From Bradysia coprophila (lineage: Eukaryota > Arthropoda > Insecta > Diptera > Sciaridae), in NCBI RefSeq assembly GCF_014529535.1, contig NW_023503293.1, forward strand, positions 2,512,507-2,576,506: a DNA stretch of 64,000 nt, written 5' to 3'. The translations under genes and the position numbers were made by a program. Under the pieces are notes generated by a model. It was not told the DNA's origin. It saw nothing but the letters and a program-made list of their open reading frames with translations, and made no database searches. Within the stretch, counting starts at the first letter, position 1; the number at the start of each line of letters is the position of its first letter. Positions 13,422 through 25,000 of this stretch are shown in pieces.

Positions 13422-13497
13422 TTTTTTAAATAAAGAGGTAAGGGATGAGATACTGACGGTTTTTTAAATAAAGAGGTAAGGGATGAGATACTGACGG
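13422..13497. repeat. Perfect 38-bp tandem duplication
   Basis: Two adjacent identical copies (13422-13459 and 13460-13497) start with a T run followed by AAATAAAGAGGTAAGGGATG and end CTGACGG. The exact identity suggests a recent duplication or an assembly artefact. Confidence 0.85.
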
Positions 13498-13830
13498 TAG
13501 TGGGAGATTCTGGTGATATCCAATCAGTTAAGGTACGAGGGTCTTAAATAGTTTTTTATCACATACGCGCGGTGTTCGGATGTCAAAATTACTTAACTAG
13601 AAGTTTAATTCAAAAATTACACTTCAGGTCTATGTAGTTGTCTCGTTTTCGCTTATGTGATAAAATAGAGTACACACTTGTCACTATCAGTCTCGGCAAG
13701 ACTCGACTTCTTCGTGACAAGTGTGTAATATATATTATCTGCCTAGAACGATGGTCTCGTCTCGATGTTATTCCTCTAGGGAAAATTTGTTTATTACGTT
13801 ACATCTGTCCTCGGCACATAAAATAGTGTA

Positions 13831-13900
13831 TGCACCTCCTAAATGTTTATTTTGACAAATCGTCAAAATAAACATTTTGGATAGGAGGGCATAATGCACC
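13831..13900. repeat. Hairpin MITE-like element
   Basis: The 70-bp unit starts TGCACCTCCTAAATGTTTAT and is largely the reverse complement of its second half, which ends ATAATGCACC. The core AATGTTTATTTTGAC is shared with 17052-17066, where it also follows TGCACCT, indicating a small dispersed family. Confidence 0.7.
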
Positions 13901-13999
13901 AATTCTTTGAAATAGTTGAAAAAAAAAGTACGACGTATGATGCAGCTAACACAGCTATATACAGTCACGTATACTTCTTTGAATCAATTGGATTTAGTA

Positions 14000-16900
14000 T
14001 TCATTTAGAACAATAAGAACCAGCGAGAATGCATTTTAAGTGGATAATATTTATGGATTAAAGAAACATTCAGTCTGATGAATTTTCCTTATATTATGTA
14101 GGATGTAGTTTAGAACAACCAACAGTTGAAGCAATAGCTGGTTTACTGATGAAAATATCTTGCTTGTTTTCAGTGAGTTCCCAAAGGTTATCAATTGCTT
14201 CTTTAAAGTGTGTTTGAGTATATTTCTGAGTCACGTTTCGGAGAAGTAAAGTTTACAAAAATTTTTGTAATCTTCGACATTCAATTATCAAACCTGCAGG
14301 GTCGTCAGAGTTCAACGAATTTTTGAAACAAAAAATGTAAGATCGACTGTTGACCTAGGTTGCATTAGATTTGAGTGTAAATCTCATCAAAGTGAGATTG
14401 TTAATGCTATCAGTGAAAGGACATTATGTTATCTTAATCAAAAGATTCCTGAACACACACACCGAATCATTCGAATGGATTTTGTACATAAAATGAGAAT
14501 AACAAAATGTTTTCGTATTCGAATGAACGATTTCGTTAAACTATTTATAAATTTACACTAACCAAAATAAAATCATGTTAAAAAAAGGGAGTGACATGCA
14601 TGCAGTTGGAGGCAATTTGATAAAAATAGACTCTATCGAGACTCTATCTTAGTATAGTTTTACATGTGCAATAATAAAATCAAAACCGAATGCAACATAT
14701 GAATTACAATTTAAGAGCTCGGTTGAAGTGATTCGTTATAACCAAATCCGATATGGAAAACATTCTTTCTTCAAAGGCACAGTACAAAATACGTATCCCT
14801 ATCACTATATATACAAAATGTACACGGAACAAACAAACCACAATAATAACAACAAAAAAAGAATGACGAGATAAATAAATTTTGTTACGTCCAATTCATC
14901 TTCGTTGCGACTCAACATTTGTATTTATGAATAATATCCCATGTCTAGTGATGGAGATCGTGACACCGTTTTAGCAAAAATAGTATTTTAATCGAATTTT
15001 TGTTTTTAATAATTAATAAATCTGTTATGTACGCGAATTCCATCAATATTGATAAAAATTGATTAAGTAATAATATGGCTTTGGGTTTCTTACACTTTTA
15101 TGCAATATTACTGGCCAGGCCATATTATAATACCTGAATAAACATATCACTCTGTATATATACGTAGATATATATCGTCTCGTCGAGTGTGTGTATGAGA
15201 GTAAAACTGATCATCAATTTTTATAAAAGACGGAATATGTTTGTTCAAAAAGTCGTTAAATATTCTTAAACGCAAAACTTGACATATTAAATGAAATGCA
15301 AACAGACATTCATCAATAAATTATATATAATGTTGGCTTGTGTGGATGGAAGTGTTTTGTATTATTTAAAAAATAAAATTTATTTTCAATTTCAATTCAT
15401 AGATGAGAAGAACACTTTTTCGATTGTAACATTGAGATTACGATCTTCAATTTTTTTTTTTGTGATTCTAGTGATCTCACGAAAGATTGAAATCTGATTG
15501 GGTGATTATATAAGCTAAATAAGGCGAATTTCTTTATGATCTTGAACTGATTCTTATAAAAAGTTCTTCGCCTTAAATAAAAAAAAATTAAAATGCGGAG
15601 TTTGAACATAACTGCTTGAATAAGCCCCCCTCAGACAGACTCTATCCGATAACAATGAAACGATTTTGACTTTACACAATATTACAAATTCCAATGGTCA
15701 ATTGAGTTCTTGGTTCATCCATTCGGTCTTATTGAATAGAATGTGATGCTAACAGAGAGAATTGCTTACAAGAAATCAGAACCGATTTTGTAAATAATTT
15801 ATTTTAATGTTAAAAAATGTACTGTGATATATATACCAACCATAATAATAAGTGTGATAAATTGAATTTGATTGTTGTGTTATTCGGATTGTCAACTGAT
15901 TTTGATTATATTATTATAATGTCGTCTCTCTTCGTTTTTATTTTAAAAACAATTTCGATGTATCCGCTGTGAAGAGTATACGACCAACTGATAGGAAATT
16001 CCGAACGAAGAGACAAAATTGATATCAAATGCAACACACAAAAATATTGGTTTTCTTTACATTGTCTCATTAATCGTCGTCATAATTAAATGTTTTTATT
16101 TTATGTTTCAGTTCAAACTTGTTACAGAACTATTTTATTATTTGATTATATTCACTAGAACCGCCAAAGTCAGGTGCACCTTGAAGATTTCACAATTATT
16201 ATTTTTTTCTGTTTTAATTCGAAAGGTTGAGTCGGCTTACATTATTGTTCTTTTCACAACATAATTTTTTTTTTTATTTCTTTAATAAAAATTTTAAAGC
16301 ATACACGAACAAACAACCCAATAGCACACACCGATCAGTTCAACAATAATTCAGTTGCACAATTTTCTTATTATGAATATAAACGGTCTGTTTCTGTTCC
16401 AATACTTTCGATTTCATTGTTAATTGAAATTAAATCTAAGCCAATGAATTTACATTTGATGGAGAGAAGAGATATAACAGGAAAAAAAATTTTTGGTTTT
16501 CCAAATTCAAAACAAAATCACACACACTAACACACAAATTTGTCCAGAATGTTGTAAAAACATTCGACGTTCAAAAAATTTCGAAAAAAAAATCAAAAAC
16601 ACATTTTAACCGAACCAATTTTTACAAGGGATTTTGAATGAAAAACGCAGTCGAAAGACAACAAACAACAACGGCGGTAAATTGAGTGTTATATGTTATA
16701 AGCTCAACGGTCAAATCAACTATGAATGAGACTATTCACTCTTATTGACTTTGCTGTGCGCTGAATGCTGAAAGCATTAAAAATAATATCGAATGTTTTG
16801 TGAAGATATCACAGAGTCGCTTAATTGTGTTGTTTGGATTTGATTATTTTATGGTATAATATTATGGTTTGTTTTGTAGCGCGCGAGTCGATTGGTGGTG

Positions 16901-17036
16901 CGAAAAATAAGAGCTGGTGTTTTATTCCTGACTCATATTGTCAATTGTATTGTTGTGCATAACGTTATGCGGAAAGAAAGAACAATCAGATTTTGACTCT
17001 CTTTATTCATTGACGGTGCGATATAAATACAGATTA
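14000..17036. other. Stretch without a supported gene
   Basis: Very AT-rich, with many homopolymer runs and small ORFs biased to K, N, I and F. No conserved protein motif or RNA gene was recognised. Confidence 0.5.
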
Positions 17037-17066
17037 TGCACCTTCGGCCAAAATGTTTATTTTGAC
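17037..17066 (+). repeat. Partial copy of the 13.8-kb hairpin family
   Basis: TGCACCTTCGGCCAAAATGT followed by TTATTTTGAC matches one end of the hairpin at 13831-13900. The other half is missing or diverged. Confidence 0.5.
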
Positions 17067-18200
17067 TAATTGAAAGTTACATATGTACCGAGCCGAAGGC
17101 GAGGTTATCCTTACAGACAGATAAAAAAAATATTGAAAAAAAACCAACCACTATGATGGTGAACTATCTGCACAAATTGTACGAATTATTAGAAAAAAAA
17201 AAATTCGACAATCATCGGTTCGAATTATTTTGTGTTGTTGTTCAACTTGTCCGATAATAATTTCATAGAACTAGCTGGTATACACGAAAGTTAACTCTCA
17301 TACACCTATGGCGTTTGCAAGTAAACTGGTGCATCATTGCTCATAATACATGAATGCATTACTGACAGCAACGTGCATATGTACAATAACCTTCGTCCAG
17401 TGTTACATCATTATTTATGTACAATTTTTACAACCAGCATATACAATGTCTAGATGTATATTTTGTGTACACGATTCTGTGTTGTTTTCTCGTATTGTTA
17501 GACTTAAGCGAGACTCGTGCGAAGTTAAGGTTCCAATAGTTTTTCGCTGTAGCTCTGTGCCGTCAAGGCTAGTATACAGCATCAATAACGTTTTAGCCGT
17601 TTACAATGATGAAAGTGGGAGCAATTGAGTTAACATTAAAGTTGCCAATTCAAAATACACATGCAAAGAAGTGCACCGTAATTTCGGTAAAATAGCGACA
17701 TTAACCAACATTCTCATTAAAAATTGGTTTATGTTAAGAAACGGTCTACAGCACAGAAAACAATCTGCTCGGGGTTATTGATACTTTTCATCTATACGGG
17801 CCTTTAAATGATATTATATTACCGACTCGTTAACACCAATAAAGAGACGTGTGTAACCGTAGCATAGTCTGCATTTGTTGAAATTAATTTGTTTGTTGCG
17901 GCTCTTTCAATCTTTCAGCACGGATTTTCGTTGTCGGAAGAGTAGTTTGCTAGTTGAAAAACGTTTTGTTTTCGTTCTGTTCGTGATTTTTATGCATATT
18001 TGCCAGTGGACCGACTATTATCTCACGATTTCAAAACATTTTACGCACGAGTTACATTAAATGCAGGACGAGGTAGGACGCGTCAGACCGATGACCTTGA
18101 ATTCGATCGTAACCCTCAAATAAAAACACTTTTTCATGTAATGTAGACTCGCAGCAACAATTGTCTGTGTAAAATGAGTGTCTCAGTGCCTTCACTTAGG

Positions 18201-18305
18201 AAGGTACTCTAAATAGGGTACTGAAACTTGACAGTGCTCCAAACAAAATTTTATACGGTAAAAAGAGTGAGGAAAAAATTACATACAAAATAGTACTCTA
18301 TCTGA
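18201..18305 (+). repeat. Dispersed TACTCTA-ended repeat, copy 2
   Basis: It starts GGTACTCTAAATAGGGTACT and ends AAAATAGTACTCTATCTGAC. It is the same family as 8845-8935 (minus strand) and 57611-57712 (plus strand). Confidence 0.65.
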
Positions 18306-18746
18306 CAGATGTCAATCGAAGCACTTTTGCTTGGAGTGCGTTGGATAAATGAATCTATTGCTTCATTAAATGAAATGAAAAAGTTTATCTTTGGATTTTC
18401 AACAGATTATTCTTGCCCACGCTGTTAACAGATGTTAAACCCGCCTTTTTCATAACAAAATTTGCAATGTGATTGAGCAATAATGATCGTGCAATAATCA
18501 CATTTAGTATGCATGCAGGGAGGCTTCGACAAAATAAGGAAGGTCTTGTTGTAAGTAAATAAAGCGGATAAGGAAGAGAACAACGTGTACAAAATTCGGA
18601 AAAGTATGTAAACGTTACTATTGCACGACACCTGATTAGGGAATTGATTAATCAATTTGAGCTGTTTGTCTGCAAAAGTAAGGTATGACGAGTGTATATC
18701 GGATTCTCTTCGTAGCGAAGCGTGAAGAGGATACCATAGTCCCTGG

Positions 18747-19517
18747 AGGGATTCTTTTAAAAATCCACCTATAAAAATCGGACCCATTTCGTCTGGGATG
18801 GATATATACATGGTTTAAAAGGTCTTTGCCAGGAGACCTAAAAACAGGCCTCAGATAGTCTCGAGATACACCTGGTTGCTGGTGGAAGATCTGCGAAGGT
18901 CGAAAAAAGGTGTTTTTTTACTCATTCTATGACCGCCAAATATGAGCGAGTGGGCTCGTTGGAAAGCAGAGATCAAGTACTAACATGCTAGTTGTAACGT
19001 ACATTATCTAAGCTTTCCGTTGATGCAGTGAGGCCTGAGGCCTGTTTTGAGGTCTCCTGGCAAAGACCTTTCAAACCATGTATACATATAGGCCTGTTCA
19101 TTTTAGAGAAATAGTCTCAAATTCATCTGGCATGGTGTCTATCTGGTCCGGAAGGCTAAAATATTGGACCCGTATTTTTTTTTAGAATTTTAAAAAATAG
19201 TTTAGATCTGGGGAGCGAAGCATTTGTTCATATGTACGAATGCGTTGGTTAGAAGAGTAAAAAAGATATACACCATCATTCTCCTCTCTTCTAACCAACG
19301 CTTTCGTACATTTGAACAAATGCTTCGCTCCCCAGATCTATTTTTTAAAATTCAAAAAAAAAATACGGGTCCAATATTTTAGCCTTCCGGACCAGATAGA
19401 CACCATGCCAGATGAATTTGAGACTATTTCTCAAAAATGAACAGGCCTAATACATACATATATCCATCCCAGACGAAATGGGTCCGATTTTGATAGGTGG
19501 ATTTTCAAAAGATCCCT
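18747..19517. mobile_element. Composite palindromic (foldback) element
   Basis: The outer arms at about 18747-18810 and 19455-19517 are near-perfect reverse complements over about 60 bases (key stretch CGGACCCATTTCGTCTGGGA). Between them are two separate palindromes side by side. The first is 18803-19090, with arms around TCTTTGCCAGGAGACCT. The second is 19088-19450, with long arms containing CTGGTCCGGAAGGCTAAAAT and AGATCTGGGGAGCGAAGCAT and a loop near 19260-19290. The single strand could fold into a three-way cross. No transposase ORF and no clear target-site duplication were seen. It is a non-autonomous element, class unknown. Confidence 0.85.
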
Positions 19518-22082
19518 ATCTATGCTTTTATTGAAAAAATTTCAAACTTCGTATCACCCATGAAATTGTTGTTATGTAAGAATTAAGAAAATTTAAGGGA
19601 AACTGAGATGAGCAGAGACAACGTGGTATGATGACGAAAACGAGTCGAATTTTTAATAATAATTTATTAAATTCTTTATAATACATTTGCTCGACTAAAG
19701 CAATAAATTAGTTTTAATCTCGAACTCCTTTTCGATTAATATTCACATTAATGTACATTTTCAATATAATTTTTCTAGTTTTACAAAAGGAAATATTTAT
19801 TTATTTTTTTAGAAAACATAAACTTCACTAACCCAAACACAATTTCTTTTAGTTAATTTAATTTAAAATTAAAATTATGATAGAGGACGTTTTTCAGACT
19901 AGACGAGATTATTTTGAATGTTCTACACATTTTGCTTTAAGTATTTGATGGTTTTCCTTCTTTTATGTTTGAAACTGTGTCTATGCCTATTTATATTGAC
20001 AATGGTACTTTTAACAAAATAATTTTAATTTTTAAGTATAAAAATTATGGATGGCCCAACACCGAGTTTAAAGTTTAACCAAATAAAAGATTTGAAAAAG
20101 ATTAAGAGTAAAGTCAAACATCCACTAAATTATCCTTTTTTTCTATTTTATTCTGGGAATGTTTGAAATTTTAAATAACAAAATAAAATAAATTAGTTCC
20201 GATTGTTGATTTTCCAAATCGTATGCACAACTACAAGAAAAATCAATCTGTCGTTTTCTGTTTTCAATCACGGTCTCACTACATATGGAAAGTTGAACTG
20301 ACCTGCTTACAAAAATGGCTTATAATGAGATGATTAGAGTGCATTAGTGCTCTTCTACAGACGGATATTGATCCACCAAGTGGACTGTAGAATTCTGTTG
20401 AAAAGGCGAAAAGAATTATACTTTCCTGTAGTCCCCGTAGTCGAAGGGAATTGACTACTTCGATTTAGAAAATGAGCTTTTCTGACTGGAGGTGTGTTGT
20501 TCACATTATGCCGTAGAATTTTAGGAGATTTTGCTGTGAGACAATTTGAAAAAACCGTGTGATGTTCATTGACATTTTTATTTATTATCAGAATTATAGA
20601 TCGAGTCGATCTGATCGACTGAGAACTCGAAAATAATTATAGAATCCAACGGTAAATTTGGAGAACAGGTAAGCTTGACATAGTACGGACTAAAAAGAAA
20701 TTATTGTCTCAATTTACTGATGAGTCAATAAGAAACTCACCAACTCATGAATCTTAGGGCTTAATTTACAAAAGTTTGACCAATTTGAAGATTAAAAATA
20801 TGCCGTCAGGGACGCTCGAAATGTATCAATAATAGATTCGTTGGACTTTACTGAGTAATTTCTGGAACAAATTTTGATTTGGAATCTACAGAGGGCGTAA
20901 ATTTAAAAACCGACACATTTTCTATTTTGCAAAAATGCAAAAATTCACAAACTCCAGTGAAACACAAAAAAAAGTGTCGGTTTTCAATGTTCCGTTCGTG
21001 TATATGGAGCAGTTGATTGAGAAGCTTTTTTTAAAGCTTTAAAGCTTAACTTAATTGACGAATTCGCGACAATTCTTTCAACATCTTAAAGTTTCGTTTA
21101 GCGAAAAATATAGCAAAACCAACAATATTTACTGAGCAAGTTCATCAAGAAGTGTCCTTAAAATCTGCTCAGTGAGAATTGGTTTCTTTTCAGATTATAG
21201 AAGTATACGAAAATTTCAGCGAGAGTGTAGATATATTACTAACGACCCATCTCAGTAAACGTTAAATAAAAGTTCTTCAATTACTCAGTAAAGTCTAACC
21301 AAAAACTAAATTTGACACGGTCACGATTTTTGCGAAGTTAAATCTTTGATGCCATTGTCATACGATGAGAAAGGAATCAAACAAACGTCGTCCTTAGACG
21401 CAACATCTAAATAATTTGATTTTTTTTCTTTTTGCGGCTAATTAAGCACACTGAGCCTAGCTCTTAACATTATTTTCTTGACTATAATACAAAACTAAAA
21501 CAACAAATTAGTACAACTTACAACCAATACGCTCACTTTTTGTGTGTCTGGTGGTGTGTTTGTGTGCTAAAATCAATTATTATCCGCGTGTTAAACTGAA
21601 CAATATTCTTATGATATATTTGGTCATCTTTTATCATTTGCGTAAATTGCTATATTGTATGATCATACCGAAAAGCGCTGAAAATGACTTGCTATTTTCG
21701 TTCAACGATTTTTTTTCTATCTTTTCGCTAAAAATGCGTCTCTATCGAAAGTGTTTCTATTATCGTTATGCGTAACATTGCATGGTTTTCTAAGTGGAAT
21801 TTCGGCATCTTATCTTATTCGAAAAGGTCAATTTCATAATAACATCGGTACAATTACATCAGTCAAAAGCTGTGGTCTGTGGCGAAAATATTTTGACGCC
21901 ACTGTAATAATTGACAAGGGAAAAAAGTCTTCCATTAAGCAGAGATTTGGAAATTACATTTTGGCATGAACAGGACACGAGAGTCCAACATTTTTTTTAA
22001 AAGTTAATTCAATTGTAAAATGCAGACTTAATCACATAACCACATTGTTGTCAGTGCTTTCAGTCTGATCATACTTTAACAA
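19518..22082. other. Stretch without a supported gene, downstream of aftiphilin
   Basis: AT-rich DNA 3' of aftiphilin, which is on the minus strand. A small inverted repeat pairs AAAACCGACAC near 20906 with GTGTCGGTTTT at 20974-20984. ORFs at 21542-21969 show no recognisable domain. Confidence 0.5.
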
Positions 22083-25000
22083 TCATTTACTTTGATAATT
22101 CGTTCGCGATCGATTGACCAATGTCTTCGGTGCAACAAAACTTAAGTCCGGTATCAACGAAATGCTCGGTGCTTTTTGCGTAAAGAAACTGTTCGGATTC
22201 GCCTTGTTCGGCTGATTGGAGATCAGTGATGGATTGCCCGAAGGCGGTAAGGTCGATGCAAATTGTTGCGGTTGCTGGAACAGCGTCGAACTTTGCCACG
22301 AATCGAATTGTGGTGGCGCATTCCAAGATGTGAAATTTGGACCGCTGCTCACATTCCATTGTTGCATCGACGACGGTTGACTCGTGCTCGATACAAAGTC
22401 GGACCATTCGTCATCGTCTTGTTGATGTTTGGCAATGTTCCTACTGATTATATTCGTGATGGGTAGCGGTTGTGGAGCAGCTGCTGGCGTCGGAACCGAT
22501 ACAAAATCAGACCACTCATCGTCTTCCTGCGATTTTGAGGTATTTGGATTTTGTGGCTTCGTTTCGGGTTGAAGCGATTGCTTTTGTGCCTGTGGAAAAA
22601 TCGCTTCCAGTCGGGCTATTTCATCGGGATCTATTTCCGATTCAGGCCATATGGAGCTCGGCTGAAGATTCGGTTGAGGATTTACAGGTTGTGGAGTTAA
22701 AATTTGTACCGGCTTTAGTGGTGCTGGTTGAAGGATATTTGTTGAAGGTACACTTGGCTGCATTGGTGCATCATTGACTTTAGTAGATTGGAAATCGGTC
22801 CAATTTGAGGCATTAAATTCTGATGTGATGATAGAGTCGCTGTCGGTTTTCTTGGACAACGGTTCTATTTTATTGGACGGTATTACATCACTCAAAGGTG
22901 GTACTCGATATTTACTTATCACATCTGCTACATTGTTATGTGATGGAATAGGCTCAACACTTTGAAAGTCACTAAAATCGTCTTCCACAGCCGTTGAATT
23001 TGTTTCAAACATTATTTCCGATGGCGATACCCCAATAACCGGCTTCGCGAAGTCACCAAATGAGGAAGATGAAGATTTCGGGCCTTCATTCGTGGCAGCG
23101 AAGTCGCTTGTGCTGCCACTTCCAATGTGTTCAGCCGATCTGAAACTATCAAATGAATCCATATCTGTTGCGGTAGCAACGTTTCCGGGATCCGGCCAGT
23201 TGATGGTTATGTTATCATTTCGCTTTGTCGGTTGCAAAATCCCGAAGTCCATCGGCAAAGTATTTTGCTGTGGTTTGTGTGTACTAGGAATATTTAGTGG
23301 AATTGGCACTGATTGAAAGTCAGAGAAATCGTCACTATTGCTTAATGTTGACGCTGTCGGCTTGTCAGGATCATATTCAACATCTCTGTACTCTTTTTTC
23401 ACCACATTTTCATCGATTATGATACCAGCAGCAGCTTTTTCATAATCAAAATCTGGACATTTCGGTTCCGGTTTATCATTTGACACTTCTCGCGATTGAG
23501 GAATCGAGTAAGGCGACTTGCTCGGAGTAAAAATATGAGTTTCTTTGAGTGATCCACTACCTGGAACCACATACGAAGCTGTTACTTGCGTTGATTCCTC
23601 ACTGTCTATGACACTGTCTATGAAATTGGTTGTGTTGACATTTTTTAACGTTGTGTGCATGATGTCAGCTGCGGGGACTGTCGGTGCTATGAGTGTCGGT
23701 TCTGCTTTCGTTGAATGCCAATCATGTGCAGCCCGTGACGACTGATTTTCTGCAGTGTTTGTCTTGTGTAGGATTTCTTGGACCCCTTTATGGCGCAAAA
23801 GGAAAGAATTTGTTAAGTCAGCTGGATAGAAGTATCGATAAAAAATAGAAAATCAAAAAAAGTTAACAATAGAAGAAAAAAAAAACACAAAAATGCATCG
23901 CCTACAATCACTTTAGGATTGTCTATGCTTAAGAATAACGTTTTTGGAAGAAAAATTAAGATAATTTCCTTATTTTGATAGTCAAATACTATCGCGATAA
24001 TGGGGAAGTTGTCACGATTAGGGGCTGTATTAAGATAACCAACTAACAAGAATGGATATTAGTGGCATTCCAGCCTAACGATGATAAAACCTTTTAAATA
24101 AAAAATTCTCACGGTTATGAACAGAGAATCCTACTCCTGATCCAACAGATTCTCCTGATGGAAAGAATGGCAAGTGGCTATTGGCAGCTCAATTATCAGA
24201 TGATTTGGATATGTTGATACAATTTGTGCAATTTTACACTGAAAAACGTGTACGTTGAAGTGATGAGCAAATAGATAATTTTGGTAAAAGAGTTGAACGA
24301 ATGAATTCCATTTAATTGATACAATCATGGAAGTGAAGTGCAAAGTAAGATAAAAGTAAGCTAAACCGAAAAAACATCTGTAGATGCTGTAGATTGCATG
24401 GAACGAATAGTCATCAGTTACCGATGGTAATGACAAAGATAACTCAGGATAATGTTGACTTATGCAGCAGTATTTCCTAACAAACTATTGAACTCATAGA
24501 AGCATCAGAATGCTGGACATTTTCGCATGCTCTATTCGTTTGTAATGATGACCTAACTCATCGTTTGTATTGAAGCCGTTCTCGGTGTTAATTACATCCA
24601 TAGCAAATCGGATGCAGTTTTACTTTTAATATAATTTGTAAAAGGAAAAGTTTTACTCTTTTTACTATCTTGAACGTTGTTAACACCTAATTCTGAGAAA
24701 TTTGATTGTGGACTACTTTCTCTGTAAAGTCATTAGTATATCCGGCACTAAAGAAGCGCTAGTGTAATGTTATGTTATATGCAAGGTACTCGACTATCTC
24801 GATGACTAAAGCTCTAAGTCTACAAAAAGAATACTACAACATTAACAAATCAACGAAAAATGACCAAAACCGAAAAGGAAACTACTTAAGAAACACACAC
24901 CATGAATTTAGCTCCACTTACTAATATCCAAAAATTGATCAAACAATCCGAAATGATTGACATTTTTTTCCAATGTTTTAATATTAGTTTCGCATGAATA

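Noticed and set aside
18425..18811. 128-codon minus-strand ORF starting MYISIPDEMGPIF
   Set aside because: Its N-terminal part is the outer arm of the palindromic element at 18747-19517 and the rest is low-quality sequence; no domain is recognised.
22263..23745. Plus-strand ORFs opposite aftiphilin exon 5
   Set aside because: They are antisense shadows of a long coding exon with no domain of their own.
22083..23821. A separate gamma-synergin gene
   Set aside because: The exon has no start codon near its 5' end, no EH domain is found upstream, and its splice phase matches the aftiphilin exon ending at 24922. The terminal IPDLSF segment also fits aftiphilin.
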